NCBI GenBank assembly: GCA_017539105.1
Contig: JAFYHQ010000003.1
Span: 1 to 38,300 of the forward strand
Length of the DNA stretch: 38,300 nt
Reading direction: 5' to 3'
Source of the DNA: Erysipelotrichaceae bacterium
Lineage (GTDB): Bacteria > Bacillota_I > Bacilli_A > Erysipelotrichales > Erysipelotrichaceae
A model generated the notes under the pieces. That model was not told where the DNA came from. It made no database searches and was given only the letters and a program-made list of their open reading frames with translations. The translations under genes were made by a program, and so were the position numbers. Below, piece by piece: positions 29,461 to 37,906 of this stretch; position 1 is the first letter of the stretch; each line of letters opens with the position of its first letter.

Positions 29461-31570
29461 TATCGTCGAATTGATCGAAGGTGAATTCGTTCACACCATC
29501 TATAAATCAGACAGCTACATGGTATCCCGTTTTGATGCAGGAGATGAGATCATCACCGTTACGGGACTTTCTTTTGATTATGAGAAAACGCAGAAATATC
29601 TCTTGAGCGGAACGTTTGTCGATCATCCCAAATACGGCAGACAGTTCTCGGTCGCCACGATCGAACGACTGCTTCCAAGCAATGAAAAAGAAGTGGTTTC
29701 CTTTTTATCATCCAAAGCCTTTCCCGGAATCGGCAAAAAAGCGGCACAGAAGATCTATGATCATTTCGGCGACGATACACTGAAGATACTGAAAGAAGAC
29801 CCGGAAAGGATCCATGAACTAGATCTTTCCTTGAAACAGCAGATCTCTTTATCGGAGGGACTGCAGTCTTTAGACGATCCGGAAAATGATACGTTGTTTT
29901 ATCTGGTATCCAATGGCTTCAACAACAATGATGCCCATAAGATATTCGATCGTTTCAAGTACGATTGCAAAGAAATCGCTGCCGATAATCCGTTCCGCTT
30001 CTATAACGAAATCTATGCGATCAGCTTTGAAACCGTCAAGAAATTCGCATCCAAGATCGATTTTCCTGACAGCGAAATCAAATACAAAGAAGCATTTCTG
30101 CTGTATATGCTGAACGAATACACGTTCAATACAGGAAATATCTATGTTTCCCATGATGAACTTAACGATCATCTAAACTATTACGGGGGCATGAATGACC
30201 TGGATGACATCATTCAGATGGCGCTGTCACATGAATACATTTTTGTAGAAGACGATCATATCTATCTGATGCAGGATTATTCCGATGAGCTGTTTATCGC
30301 ACATTACTTGAATACGCTGCAGAATGACTTCCATATCGATCAGAACAAGATCCAGGAAGCCATATCCGATCTGGAAACGGAATATGGCATCACTTATGAC
30401 GAACAGCAGAAGAATGCGATCGCCAATTTCCTGATCAACGAATTTTCCATCATTACCGGCGGACCGGGCACTGGGAAAACGACCATCATCAAATCGATGG
30501 CCAAGATCTTCCAGACCTATCTGCCTTACAACAATCTCATTGTCGTTGCCCCGACCGGAAGGGCAGCAAAACGGATCAACGAGATATGCAATGTTGAATC
30601 GAAAACGATCCATTCCTTGCTGCGCTGGGACAAAGAAAACAATGTATTCGTGTTCAACGAAGAAAATCCGATCATGTATGACGCCATCATCATCGACGAG
30701 TTCTCCATGGTAGACAATTCATTATTCGCATCGTTATTGCGGGCATCCGCTCAAGTCAAGAAGATCTGCATCATCGGCGACAACGACCAGCTTCCGTCCA
30801 TACGTCCGGGCGATCTTCTCGATGATATCGTCAGATCCGGACTGTTTCCGGTCACGGCCCTGACATCCAACTACCGTCAGAGCGAGGGTAATGAAATCAT
30901 CACTCTGGCAAACGATATCATTCATAACGATGTCGATCTGAACCGTTTCCATCAGGATATCCATTTCTATGACCCAAAAACAAGGAATCTCTCTTTGATC
31001 GATCTGATCGACGAAGATCTGAACAATGGCTATACCTTGGATGACATACAGATCCTTACCCCGATGTACAAAGGCGAATGGGGGATCGATAATCTGAATC
31101 TGATCATGCAGGATCGTTACAATCCTTCCGGGATAGGAAAGAACGAGAAAAGCGTAGGCAAATATCTCTTCCGCGAAGGAGATAAGATCCTTCAACTGAA
31201 AAACCGACCGAACGACGATGTCTATAACGGCGATATCGGAACGCTGCTGGAAATCAATGAAGAAGAGAAGTACTTCCTTATCGATTTCTCCGGTACCTTC
31301 GTATTCTATGGTTTCGATGATCTTCAGGATATCTCGCTGGCCTATGCGATGTCCGTGCATAAAGCGCAGGGTTCCGAATATCAAATTGTATATTTTGTCA
31401 TAAACAGGTATAATTTACACATGTTGAGCAAAAAGCTCATCTATACGGCGATCTCCAGAGCCAGAATGAAACTGGACATCATCGGTGAACAGACGCTTCT
31501 TCTGCAGGGATTGTCCCGTATCTTAAACAAAAGAAAAACGACTCTATTAAGGAGACTGGAAAATGCGTAA
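29450..31570 (+). CDS. recD2: RecD2-family 5'-3' DNA helicase
   Basis: RecD2 is a RecBC-independent SF1B helicase involved in repair and fork restart. The 706-residue protein has an N-terminal OB-like part, a helix-hairpin-helix (FPGIGKKAAQKIYDHFG), Walker A GGPGTGKTT, Walker B IIIDEFSMVD, motif III IIGDNDQLPSIRPGD, NYRQ, and motifs V/VI with AMSVHKAQGSEY and YTAISRAR. The start at 29450 overlaps the mnmA stop; the longer in-frame ATG at 29363 lies inside mnmA and is rejected. It is shorter than the roughly 800-residue Bacillus YrrC, mainly at the N-terminus. It overlaps the ECF gene by 8 bases. Confidence 0.94.
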   Translation: MEDNIVELIEGEFVHTIYKSDSYMVSRFDAGDEIITVTGLSFDYEKTQKYLLSGTFVDHPKYGRQFSVATIERLLPSNEKEVVSFLSSKAFPGIGKKAAQKIYDHFGDDTLKILKEDPERIHELDLSLKQQISLSEGLQSLDDPENDTLFYLVSNGFNNNDAHKIFDRFKYDCKEIAADNPFRFYNEIYAISFETVKKFASKIDFPDSEIKYKEAFLLYMLNEYTFNTGNIYVSHDELNDHLNYYGGMNDLDDIIQMALSHEYIFVEDDHIYLMQDYSDELFIAHYLNTLQNDFHIDQNKIQEAISDLETEYGITYDEQQKNAIANFLINEFSIITGGPGTGKTTIIKSMAKIFQTYLPYNNLIVVAPTGRAAKRINEICNVESKTIHSLLRWDKENNVFVFNEENPIMYDAIIIDEFSMVDNSLFASLLRASAQVKKICIIGDNDQLPSIRPGDLLDDIVRSGLFPVTALTSNYRQSEGNEIITLANDIIHNDVDLNRFHQDIHFYDPKTRNLSLIDLIDEDLNNGYTLDDIQILTPMYKGEWGIDNLNLIMQDRYNPSGIGKNEKSVGKYLFREGDKILQLKNRPNDDVYNGDIGTLLEINEEEKYFLIDFSGTFVFYGFDDLQDISLAYAMSVHKAQGSEYQIVYFVINRYNLHMLSKKLIYTAISRARMKLDIIGEQTLLLQGLSRILNKRKTTLLRRLENA

Positions 31571-32111
31571 TACAAAAAAAGCTACCGCTATCACATTATT
31601 CGGAGCGATCATCGTGATCCTGCAGCTGCTATCGACTTTCATCAATTTCGGTTCTTTTCCGATCACTCTTACTTTGATACCGATCATCGTAGGCGGAGCC
31701 ATCTTCGGCCCTGCCGCAGGTTTGCTTCTGGGCCTGATCTTCGGGATCATCGTCGCTTTGATGGTCGTTGTCGGAGCAGATCCTAGCGGTGCGACTCTTT
31801 TCAGCATGAAGCCTGTCGTTACAGTCGTTGCCTGCCTGGTGAAAGGCGCTCTGGCCGGATTTGTCAGTTCCATCGTCTATCATTCGTTAAAAAAGAAAAA
31901 CGAGAAAATCGCGATCATTCTGGCTTCTGCGATCGCGCCGATCGTCAATACGGGAACCTTGTATCTGTTCCTGATCTATTTCTTCGGAGCGGAATTCACG
32001 ATGATGATCGCAGCCTTCATGAGTCTCAATTTCTTCCTGGAACTTGTAACAAACGTTCTGCTGGCTCCTGGATTGCTGTCTCTGATTCACAAGGGACAGG
32101 AAACCTATTAG
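31563..32111 (+). CDS. ECF transporter S component, substrate unknown
   Basis: The 182-residue protein is very hydrophobic, with about five to six membrane segments, including ITLFGAIIVILQLLSTFI, FPITLTLIPIIVGGAIFGP, GLLLGLIFGIIVALMVVV and IAIILASAIAPIVNTGTLYL. The IPIIVGGAIFGPAAGLLLGL region is typical of vitamin S components that pair with a shared EcfT-EcfA module. The ATPase and T component are not in the window, so a shared (group II) module elsewhere is inferred. The substrate cannot be read from sequence. AGGAG precedes the ATG, and the gene overlaps recD2 by 8 bases. No riboswitch is visible before it. Confidence 0.82.
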   Translation: MRNTKKATAITLFGAIIVILQLLSTFINFGSFPITLTLIPIIVGGAIFGPAAGLLLGLIFGIIVALMVVVGADPSGATLFSMKPVVTVVACLVKGALAGFVSSIVYHSLKKKNEKIAIILASAIAPIVNTGTLYLFLIYFFGAEFTMMIAAFMSLNFFLELVTNVLLAPGLLSLIHKGQETY

Positions 32112-32131
32112 TATTCGAAAGAAAATTGTGT

Positions 32132-32338
32132 TAATATAGGTGGGAAGATAAGTAGCTTATCCGTACTGTTGAAGAGAGTATCTGTCCGGTGAAAAGATAT
32201 ACAGGAACGATAAGTGAAGCTACTTCCTTGTTCTGAAGCAATGTTCAGCGTATGATCCGCGTTAAGGATTCGAGTGCACATTTATGTGAACTAAGGTGGT
32301 ACCGCGTTCTGACGTCCTTAGAGGACGTTTTATTTTGT
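32132..32338 (+). promoter_or_regulatory. T-box leader (alanyl-tRNA responsive) of alaS, with its -10 box
   Basis: A TAATAT (32132-32137) is the likely -10 with a poor -35. The leader then shows AGAGA (32173-32177), a distal hairpin, the T-box AAGGTGGTACCGCG from 32293, and a terminator whose perfect stem ACGTCCT/AGGACGT (32312-32318, 32322-32328) is followed by TTTTATTTT. GCT at 32219-32221 is a candidate alanine specifier but could also pair with the 5' arm, so the specifier is uncertain. Confidence 0.9.
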
Positions 32339-32355
32339 TTAAGGAGGAAACGCAT

Positions 32356-34971
32356 ATGAAGAATCTTACAGGCAACGAAGTCAGAAAAATGTTTCTTGAC
32401 TTTTTCCGTTCGAAAGATCACATGATCGAACCGGGAGCTTCTCTGATCCCGATCAATGATCCCACGCTTCTGTGGATCAATTCCGGTGTTGCCGCATTGA
32501 AGAAATATCTGGATGGCAGAGAAAAACCGAAATCCAACCGCATCGCCAATGCTCAGAAATGCATCCGTACCAATGATATCGAGAACGTCGGAAAGACCTC
32601 GAGGCATCACACGTTCTTTGAGATGCTGGGAAACTGGTCGATCGGCGATTATTTCAAAGAAGAATCACTGAAGATGTCCTGGGAGTTTCTGACCTCTCCC
32701 CAATGGATCGGGTTCGATCCGGAACGGATCTATGTCACCGTTTATCCGGATGATAACGAATCTTATGATATCTGGACCAAAGAAATCGGCTTGAATCCGA
32801 ATCATATCTTAAAATCCTATGACAACTACTGGCAGATCGGCGAAGGACCATGCGGTCCGGATTCGGAGATCTATTATGACAGGGGAGATAAATATGATCC
32901 GGAAGGAATCGGTGAGAAACTGTTTTTCGAGGAAATGGAGAATGACCGTTATGTGGAACTCTGGAATAACGTTTTCTCGCAATACGATGCCAAAGAAGGC
33001 GTAGACCGGAAAGATTTCAAGGAACTTCCTCAGAAAAACATCGATACCGGCATGGGACTGGAACGTCTTGTCTGCATGATACAAGATGGCGAGACTAATT
33101 TCGATACGGATCTGTTCCTTCCTTATATCCATAAAACGGAAGAATTCGCCAAGAAAAAGTATTCCGAAGACAAAATGGCATACCGTGTCATTGCCGACCA
33201 TATCCGTACCTGCGTGTTCGCTTTGGCTGATGGCGCTACGTTCTCCAACGAAGGAAGAGGCTATGTCTTAAGAAGAGTTTTGCGCAGAGCGATGCGTTAT
33301 GGCAGGAATATCGGTATCACCAAGCCTTTCCTGTATGAGATCGTCGATGTCGTCTGCGAGAATATGAAAGAATTCTACCCGTATCTGATGGATAAGAAAG
33401 ACTTTGTAAAGAAGCTCATTCTGAAGGAAGAAGAATCTTTCCTTACAACATTAGCCAATGGCGAGAAACTCCTCGAAGAAGAGCTTAAAAATGCGTCTGA
33501 TGGCATTTTAGCCGGCGAAGTAATCTTCAAATTGTATGATACCTATGGCTTCCCAAAAGAAATGACCATCGAATCTGCGGAAGAAAAAGGAATCCGATGC
33601 GATATCGAAGGATTCAACGAAAGCATGGAGAAACAGCGTACCATGGCCAGAAACGCCAGAGATGTGGAAGAATCCATGCACAATCAGTCTGAAGATCTCC
33701 TGAATTTCAATGACGCATTCGTATTTACAGGCTACGAAACGATGACAGATACGGCAAAAGTCACGGGACTGTTTATCGATGGTAAAGCAGTGGATTCCAT
33801 TGATACGGAAGGGGATGTGATCTTCGATCGTTCCTGCTTCTATGCGGAATCCGGAGGACAGTGCGCCGATACCGGAAAGATCTTCAATGACCAGGTCGAA
33901 GCGCAAGTCACGGATGTCAAGAAAGCTCCGAACGGACAATTCATGCATCATGTGAAAGTCGATAAAAGTGCCATCGCAAAAGGTATGGAACTGAATCTTG
34001 AAATCAACCGGAATGATCGGAAACTGATCAAAGCGAACCATTCCTCCGTACATCTGCTGCAGGCCGCTTTACGTAAGGTGTTAGGCGATCATATCGCTCA
34101 GGCAGGTTCTTATGTATGCAAAGACTATGCTAGATTCGATTTCTCACACTATGAGAAAGTCAGCGATCAGCAGCTGGCCGAAATCGAAAAACTGGTGAAT
34201 GAATACATCATCGAAGAGCTTCCTGTCGTAACGGATGTCTTATCCATCGAGGAAGCCAAGAAGACAGGAGCGATCGCATTATTCGATGAAAAATACGGAG
34301 ACACCGTCAGAGTCGTATCGATGGGTGATATTTCCAAAGAATTCTGCGGAGGCACGCATGTGCAGAACACTTCTCAGTTGGGTTCGTTCAAGATCCTTTC
34401 GGAAGAATCTATCGGTTCCGGTATCCGCCGAATCGAGTCAGTCACCAAGATGAAAGCATATGAAGCATCTCAAGAGAATCATCGTAAACTGGAAGATCTC
34501 ATGAACCTGCTGAAACTCAAAAACAGCGACATGATCAAAGACAGGATCATTCAGATGAAAAACGAGAATGATACTTTGAATCAGGAACTGAATGCCTTAA
34601 AGACGAGACTCATCAATGAAGAAGCAGATATTCTGATCAGCAAAGCCAAGGATAATGGAAAGTTTAAGTATCTGTTACTGACGCTGAAAGATTACTCCAA
34701 CGATCTCAAAGAATATGCGACCAGCATCCGTAACAAGCTGGATGGCGGATTCGTATTCGTCGTGAATGAAAAAGGTGAAAAATCATCGATCATCGCTTGT
34801 GCAGGACCGAAAGCAATCGAGAACGGAATCGTATGTGGAAAGATCATTTCAGCAATCGCTTCCATGCATAACGGCAAGGGCGGTGGCAAACCGGATCTGG
34901 CCCAAGGAGGCATCGACAGCACGGATTCTGATGTCGTGCTGAAGGAAGTCGAAAAACTCATTGCAGGCTAA
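32356..34971 (+). CDS. alaS: Alanyl-tRNA synthetase
   Basis: AlaS charges tRNA-Ala by recognising its G3-U70 pair. The 871-residue class II enzyme has the catalytic core with HTFFEMLGNWSIGDYF, the editing domain with NHSSVHLLQAAL and CGGTHVQNTSQLGSF, a coiled coil (about residues 705-760) and a C-Ala domain ending in GKGGGKPDLAQGG. The start at 32356 follows AAGGAGG at 32341-32347; an in-frame start at 32296 would lie inside the T-box and is rejected. alaS followed by ireB is a conserved pair in Firmicutes. Confidence 0.97.
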   Translation: MKNLTGNEVRKMFLDFFRSKDHMIEPGASLIPINDPTLLWINSGVAALKKYLDGREKPKSNRIANAQKCIRTNDIENVGKTSRHHTFFEMLGNWSIGDYFKEESLKMSWEFLTSPQWIGFDPERIYVTVYPDDNESYDIWTKEIGLNPNHILKSYDNYWQIGEGPCGPDSEIYYDRGDKYDPEGIGEKLFFEEMENDRYVELWNNVFSQYDAKEGVDRKDFKELPQKNIDTGMGLERLVCMIQDGETNFDTDLFLPYIHKTEEFAKKKYSEDKMAYRVIADHIRTCVFALADGATFSNEGRGYVLRRVLRRAMRYGRNIGITKPFLYEIVDVVCENMKEFYPYLMDKKDFVKKLILKEEESFLTTLANGEKLLEEELKNASDGILAGEVIFKLYDTYGFPKEMTIESAEEKGIRCDIEGFNESMEKQRTMARNARDVEESMHNQSEDLLNFNDAFVFTGYETMTDTAKVTGLFIDGKAVDSIDTEGDVIFDRSCFYAESGGQCADTGKIFNDQVEAQVTDVKKAPNGQFMHHVKVDKSAIAKGMELNLEINRNDRKLIKANHSSVHLLQAALRKVLGDHIAQAGSYVCKDYARFDFSHYEKVSDQQLAEIEKLVNEYIIEELPVVTDVLSIEEAKKTGAIALFDEKYGDTVRVVSMGDISKEFCGGTHVQNTSQLGSFKILSEESIGSGIRRIESVTKMKAYEASQENHRKLEDLMNLLKLKNSDMIKDRIIQMKNENDTLNQELNALKTRLINEEADILISKAKDNGKFKYLLLTLKDYSNDLKEYATSIRNKLDGGFVFVVNEKGEKSSIIACAGPKAIENGIVCGKIISAIASMHNGKGGGKPDLAQGGIDSTDSDVVLKEVEKLIAG

Positions 34972-34988
34972 AAAAGGAATGATATAAT
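34961..34988 (+). promoter_or_regulatory. Promoter of ireB
   Basis: TTGCAG (34961-34966), 16-base spacer and an extended -10 TGATATAAT (34980-34988), overlapping the end of alaS. The short leader carries AGGAGG at 34995-35000. Confidence 0.7.
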
Positions 34989-35007
34989 AATGCCAGGAGG
35001 TGTTTTT

Positions 35008-35268
35008 ATGGGTGATCATAATAATTCCAGAACGATGCTTTTTACTTCGGAAGATATCAAAAGAGAGAACCTCAAACAGCTTTTGAAAGAAGTTTCCGAA
35101 GCTTTACAGGAACGTGGCTACAATGCGGTCAACCAGATCTCCGGCTATCTGATCAGCAATGATCCGGCTTACATTTCATCTCATAAGAATGCCCGCAACA
35201 ATATCCAGCAAGTCGAGCGTTATGAGATCATCGAAGAACTTGTAAGATACTATCTGGAAAGCGAATAA
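35008..35268 (+). CDS. ireB: IreB-family regulatory phosphoprotein (UPF0297)
   Basis: IreB is a small protein phosphorylated by the Ser/Thr kinase IreK in Enterococcus, where it negatively affects cephalosporin resistance. This 86-residue protein contains the family hallmarks TMLFTSEDIKRENLKQLLKEV, ALQERGYNAVNQISGYLISNDPAYIS and the ending YEIIEELVRYYLE. Thr residues in the TMLFT region are the likely phosphorylation sites by family analogy. The start at 35008 follows AGGAGG; an in-frame ATG at 34990 precedes that site and is rejected. It corresponds to Bacillus yrzL, and the neighbour ruvX is missing. Confidence 0.93.
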   Translation: MGDHNNSRTMLFTSEDIKRENLKQLLKEVSEALQERGYNAVNQISGYLISNDPAYISSHKNARNNIQQVERYEIIEELVRYYLESE

Positions 35269-35298
35269 AATGTATTTGAACACGATCTGATGATTGAA

Positions 35299-35330
35299 AC
35301 GAAACAACTCCCTCATGGGGAGTCTTTCGT
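35299..35330 (+). other. Stem-loop between ireB and the DUF1292 gene
   Basis: ACGAAA (35299-35304) pairs with TTTCGT (35325-35330), and inside it ACTCCC (35307-35312) pairs with GGGAGT (35318-35323). The following bases (ATCTTTATG) contain no real T-run, so it may be a weak attenuator, an mRNA processing site or a barrier to decay rather than a strong terminator. Confidence 0.6.
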
Positions 35331-35351
35331 ATCTTTATGAGAGGTAAGACT

Positions 35352-35585
35352 ATGAGAGAAGATTCAATATTCATCGTAGATGATGATGGCAATGAAATCG
35401 AGTTGAAGATCTATTTCACATTCGATTTGAACGAAAAACAGTATGCCATTCTTCATGAGATCGATCATGAAGATGATTTATATCCTTTCATCTATGATGA
35501 GGAAGGAAACATCTATCCGGTGGAAGATCCTGAAGAACTGGATCTGATTCAAGAGGTGTTGGACGCTTATGAAGAAGAGAAATAA
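35352..35585 (+). CDS. DUF1292 family small acidic protein
   Basis: The 77-residue, strongly acidic protein matches the DUF1292 family (Bacillus YrzB) in its FIVDDDGNEIEL start, the middle YAILHEIDHEDDLYPFIYDEEGN and the acidic end LDLIQEVLDAYEEEK. Function is not established. The start at 35352 follows AGAGG 7 bases upstream; the in-frame ATG at 35337 has no ribosome-binding site. Position between ireB and mltG is the conserved one, and it overlaps mltG by 17 bases. Confidence 0.85.
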   Translation: MREDSIFIVDDDGNEIELKIYFTFDLNEKQYAILHEIDHEDDLYPFIYDEEGNIYPVEDPEELDLIQEVLDAYEEEK

Positions 35586-36714
35586 GATCGTTATCGCGAT
35601 TCTCGTGATTCTTTTTATCATTATCGGAATGATTGCCGGTTCGATCATTTATGTGAAATCTTGTCTGAAGCCGACAAAAGCGTTCCTGAATGGCGAAATC
35701 TGTGGCGAGATCGACAGCCCCTGCGAAGTGACTGCCTTCATCGTCGATGAAGGAGCTTATGGAAAGACGACCATCGATAAACTGGCAGAAACCGGCATCA
35801 TCAAAGACGCGGATATCGTCTATTACTACAATCGCATCATGACCGGCTACAGTTTTTCTGCCGGCTATTTCGAGATTCCGCATCGGATCACTCAAGAAGA
35901 CGGAACCGTACGCGATGTCACTTTGGATGAGATCATGGCATTCTTGTCCGATCCGAAAAACGCCCATCAGGATACGGTAACCATTACCTTCAATGAAGGG
36001 GACTTCCTGAGGAATTTCGCTTACCAGATCGCGCAAAACACGATCGTACAGGAAGATGAATTGCTGGAATACTGGAACGATGAAAACGCGATCCGCGGCT
36101 ATATGAATGAATATCCGTTCCTGACCGAAGAAATGTTTGATCCGAATGTGAAATATTATCTGGAAGGGTATCTCTTCCCGGATACCTATGAATTCTTTGA
36201 ATTCACGAATCCGGATGAAATCACCAGAAAATTCCTGGATCGTACTTTGGAGATCTATGAGAAGCATAAACAGGAGTTCGATGATTCCGATCTGACGATC
36301 CATGAGATCTTTACGCTGGCTTCCATCGTTCAGCTGGAAACGGGAGACGCGGAAGATTCCGACAAAGTCGCAGGCGTTTTCATCAACCGTCTGGAACTGC
36401 CGGAAATCCTGGGCTCTACCGTTACAGCCTGCTACGCATTCGATCTGACCAAAGATGAATGTTTCGAAATTGGCGATACGCTCGATTATACCCATCAGTA
36501 TGATCCTTATAACACATATACGGTACAGGGATTCCCTCCGGGGCCGATCTGCAACCCGAATGAAATCGCGATCAGAGCCGCTTTGCATCCGGATACTTCC
36601 GATGGCTATTTCTTCTTCTGTGCGAATATGTGCGATGGTGGAACGGTATTTGCCCGTACCGCTGCGGAACATCAATACAATATCGAACATTACTATCTGG
36701 CTTGTTCGGACTGA
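35569..36714 (+). CDS. mltG: Endolytic murein transglycosylase MltG (YceG-like)
   Basis: MltG cuts nascent glycan strands at the membrane and limits their length. The 381-residue protein has a single N-terminal membrane anchor (about residues 5-27) followed by an extracellular YceG domain with the regions YLFPDTYEF, LASIVQLETGD, VAGVFINRL, YNTYTVQGFPPGPICNP and FFCANMCDGGTVFARTAAEH. Two conserved spots differ from the family: the usual ASIVEKE reads ASIVQLE, and the LQTDPTV segment reads LGSTVTA. It may be an active variant. It overlaps the DUF1292 gene, and GAGGTG lies upstream of the start. Confidence 0.92.
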   Translation: MKKRNKIVIAILVILFIIIGMIAGSIIYVKSCLKPTKAFLNGEICGEIDSPCEVTAFIVDEGAYGKTTIDKLAETGIIKDADIVYYYNRIMTGYSFSAGYFEIPHRITQEDGTVRDVTLDEIMAFLSDPKNAHQDTVTITFNEGDFLRNFAYQIAQNTIVQEDELLEYWNDENAIRGYMNEYPFLTEEMFDPNVKYYLEGYLFPDTYEFFEFTNPDEITRKFLDRTLEIYEKHKQEFDDSDLTIHEIFTLASIVQLETGDAEDSDKVAGVFINRLELPEILGSTVTACYAFDLTKDECFEIGDTLDYTHQYDPYNTYTVQGFPPGPICNPNEIAIRAALHPDTSDGYFFFCANMCDGGTVFARTAAEHQYNIEHYYLACSD

Positions 36715-36732
36715 CATATAAGGAGATCATCT

Positions 36733-37368
36733 ATGAAACTGGAGAAACCTATCGTTATCGGCATTGCGGGAGGAACCTGTTCCGGCAAATCATCGATCGC
36801 CAAGATCCTGGTTGAGGATCTCGACAACAAAACGATCACGATCATCAAGGAAGACGACTACTACAAGGATCAGAGCCATCTTCCGATGGAGGAAAGAGTC
36901 AAGACCAACTACGACCATCCGCTGGCTTTCGATTTCGATCTGATGAAGCAACATCTTCATGATCTGATCGATCGCAAAACGATCGAAAAACCGACTTACG
37001 ACTATACCGTGCATAACCGTTCCACGGTAACGGAAATCATTCATCCGAGCGATATCATCATCATCGAAGGACTGTTTGCGCTGTATAACGAAGAAATAAG
37101 AAGTCTGGAAGATATCAAGATCTTTGTGGATACGGCTGCTGATGAGCGTTTTATCCGCCGTCTGCAGCGCGATGTCATCGAACGTGCGCGTACCGTGGAA
37201 TCGATCACCAATCAGTATCTGACTACCGTCAAGCCGATGCACGACCAGTTCATCGAACCGACCAAACAATATGCCGATGTGATCATTCCGCAAGGAAAAA
37301 CGAATACGGTTGCGATCGATCTTCTGAAAACGAAGATCAATAGTATTATCCAAGAAAAAATGCTATAA
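36733..37368 (+). CDS. udk: Uridine kinase
   Basis: Udk phosphorylates uridine and cytidine in pyrimidine salvage. The 211-residue protein has Walker A GIAGGTCSGKSS, a DDYYKDQSHLP substrate segment, NYDHPLAFDFDLM, a IIIEGLFALY strand and RRLQRDVIERARTVES. AAGGAG precedes the ATG, 18 bases after the mltG stop. The order mltG-udk-greA matches Bacillus apart from the missing yrrMNO genes. The greA promoter lies in its final codons. Confidence 0.96.
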   Translation: MKLEKPIVIGIAGGTCSGKSSIAKILVEDLDNKTITIIKEDDYYKDQSHLPMEERVKTNYDHPLAFDFDLMKQHLHDLIDRKTIEKPTYDYTVHNRSTVTEIIHPSDIIIIEGLFALYNEEIRSLEDIKIFVDTAADERFIRRLQRDVIERARTVESITNQYLTTVKPMHDQFIEPTKQYADVIIPQGKTNTVAIDLLKTKINSIIQEKML

Positions 37369-37369
37369 T
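37361..37369 (+). promoter_or_regulatory. Extended -10 promoter of greA
   Basis: TGCTATAAT (TGn plus perfect -10) in the last codons of udk; initiation near 37376 gives a leader of about 14 bases with GGAGG at 37379-37383. Confidence 0.68.
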
Positions 37370-37389
37370 TTACGGGCTGGAGGATTGTT

Positions 37390-37854
37390 ATGGAAGACAT
37401 TTTCTATATGACTGAAGAAGGCTTGAATGAACTCAAGCGTGAATATGATGAACTGATCCATGTGACCCGTGAAGAGGTCAAAGAAGAACTGAAAGCGGCC
37501 AGAGCGCAAGGCGACTTATCCGAAAACGCCGACTATGATGCCGCCAGAAACAGACAGGCCCAGGTCGAAGCCAGGATCGCCGAACTGGATTATCAGATCA
37601 AGAACGCGCAGATCATTCAGGACAAGAAGAAAGACAATATCGTCAGGATCGGTTCCACCGTGGAAATCAAAGAGCTTGATACCAATGATGTCCATACCTA
37701 CAGGATCGTCGGTTCTGTCGAAGCAGATCCTTTGAACGGTCTGCTGTCGAATGTGACTCCGCTTGCGGAAGCAATCATCGATCATAAGATCAATGATGTC
37801 TGCGAAGTCAAAGTCGATTCGCCTTATCAGGTCAAGATCTTAAAAATCAATTAG
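37390..37854 (+). CDS. greA: Transcription elongation factor GreA
   Basis: GreA rescues backtracked RNA polymerase by stimulating transcript cleavage. The 154-residue protein has the N-terminal coiled coil with the catalytic acidic tip (ARAQGDLSENADYDAARN) and the C-terminal FKBP-like domain (IVRIGSTVEIKELD and YRIVGSVEADP). GGAGG precedes the ATG. A terminator follows 23 bases after the stop. Confidence 0.97.
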   Translation: MEDIFYMTEEGLNELKREYDELIHVTREEVKEELKAARAQGDLSENADYDAARNRQAQVEARIAELDYQIKNAQIIQDKKKDNIVRIGSTVEIKELDTNDVHTYRIVGSVEADPLNGLLSNVTPLAEAIIDHKINDVCEVKVDSPYQVKILKIN

Positions 37855-37877
37855 GAAAATAACATTCTGAAGTGAAT

Positions 37878-37906
37878 AATGAGTAGGGAAACCTGCTCAT
37901 TTTTTA
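37878..37906 (+). terminator. Intrinsic terminator after greA
   Basis: AATGAGTAGG (37878-37887) pairs with CCTGCTCATT (37892-37901) around a GAAA tetraloop with one G-T wobble, followed by TTTT. Confidence 0.87.

Noticed and set aside
35488-36717. Long antisense open frame (409 codons) across mltG
   Set aside because: It mirrors mltG codon by codon, has no ribosome-binding site or family resemblance, and arises because the sense gene rarely uses TTA, CTA and TCA codons. The sense protein has clear MltG motifs.
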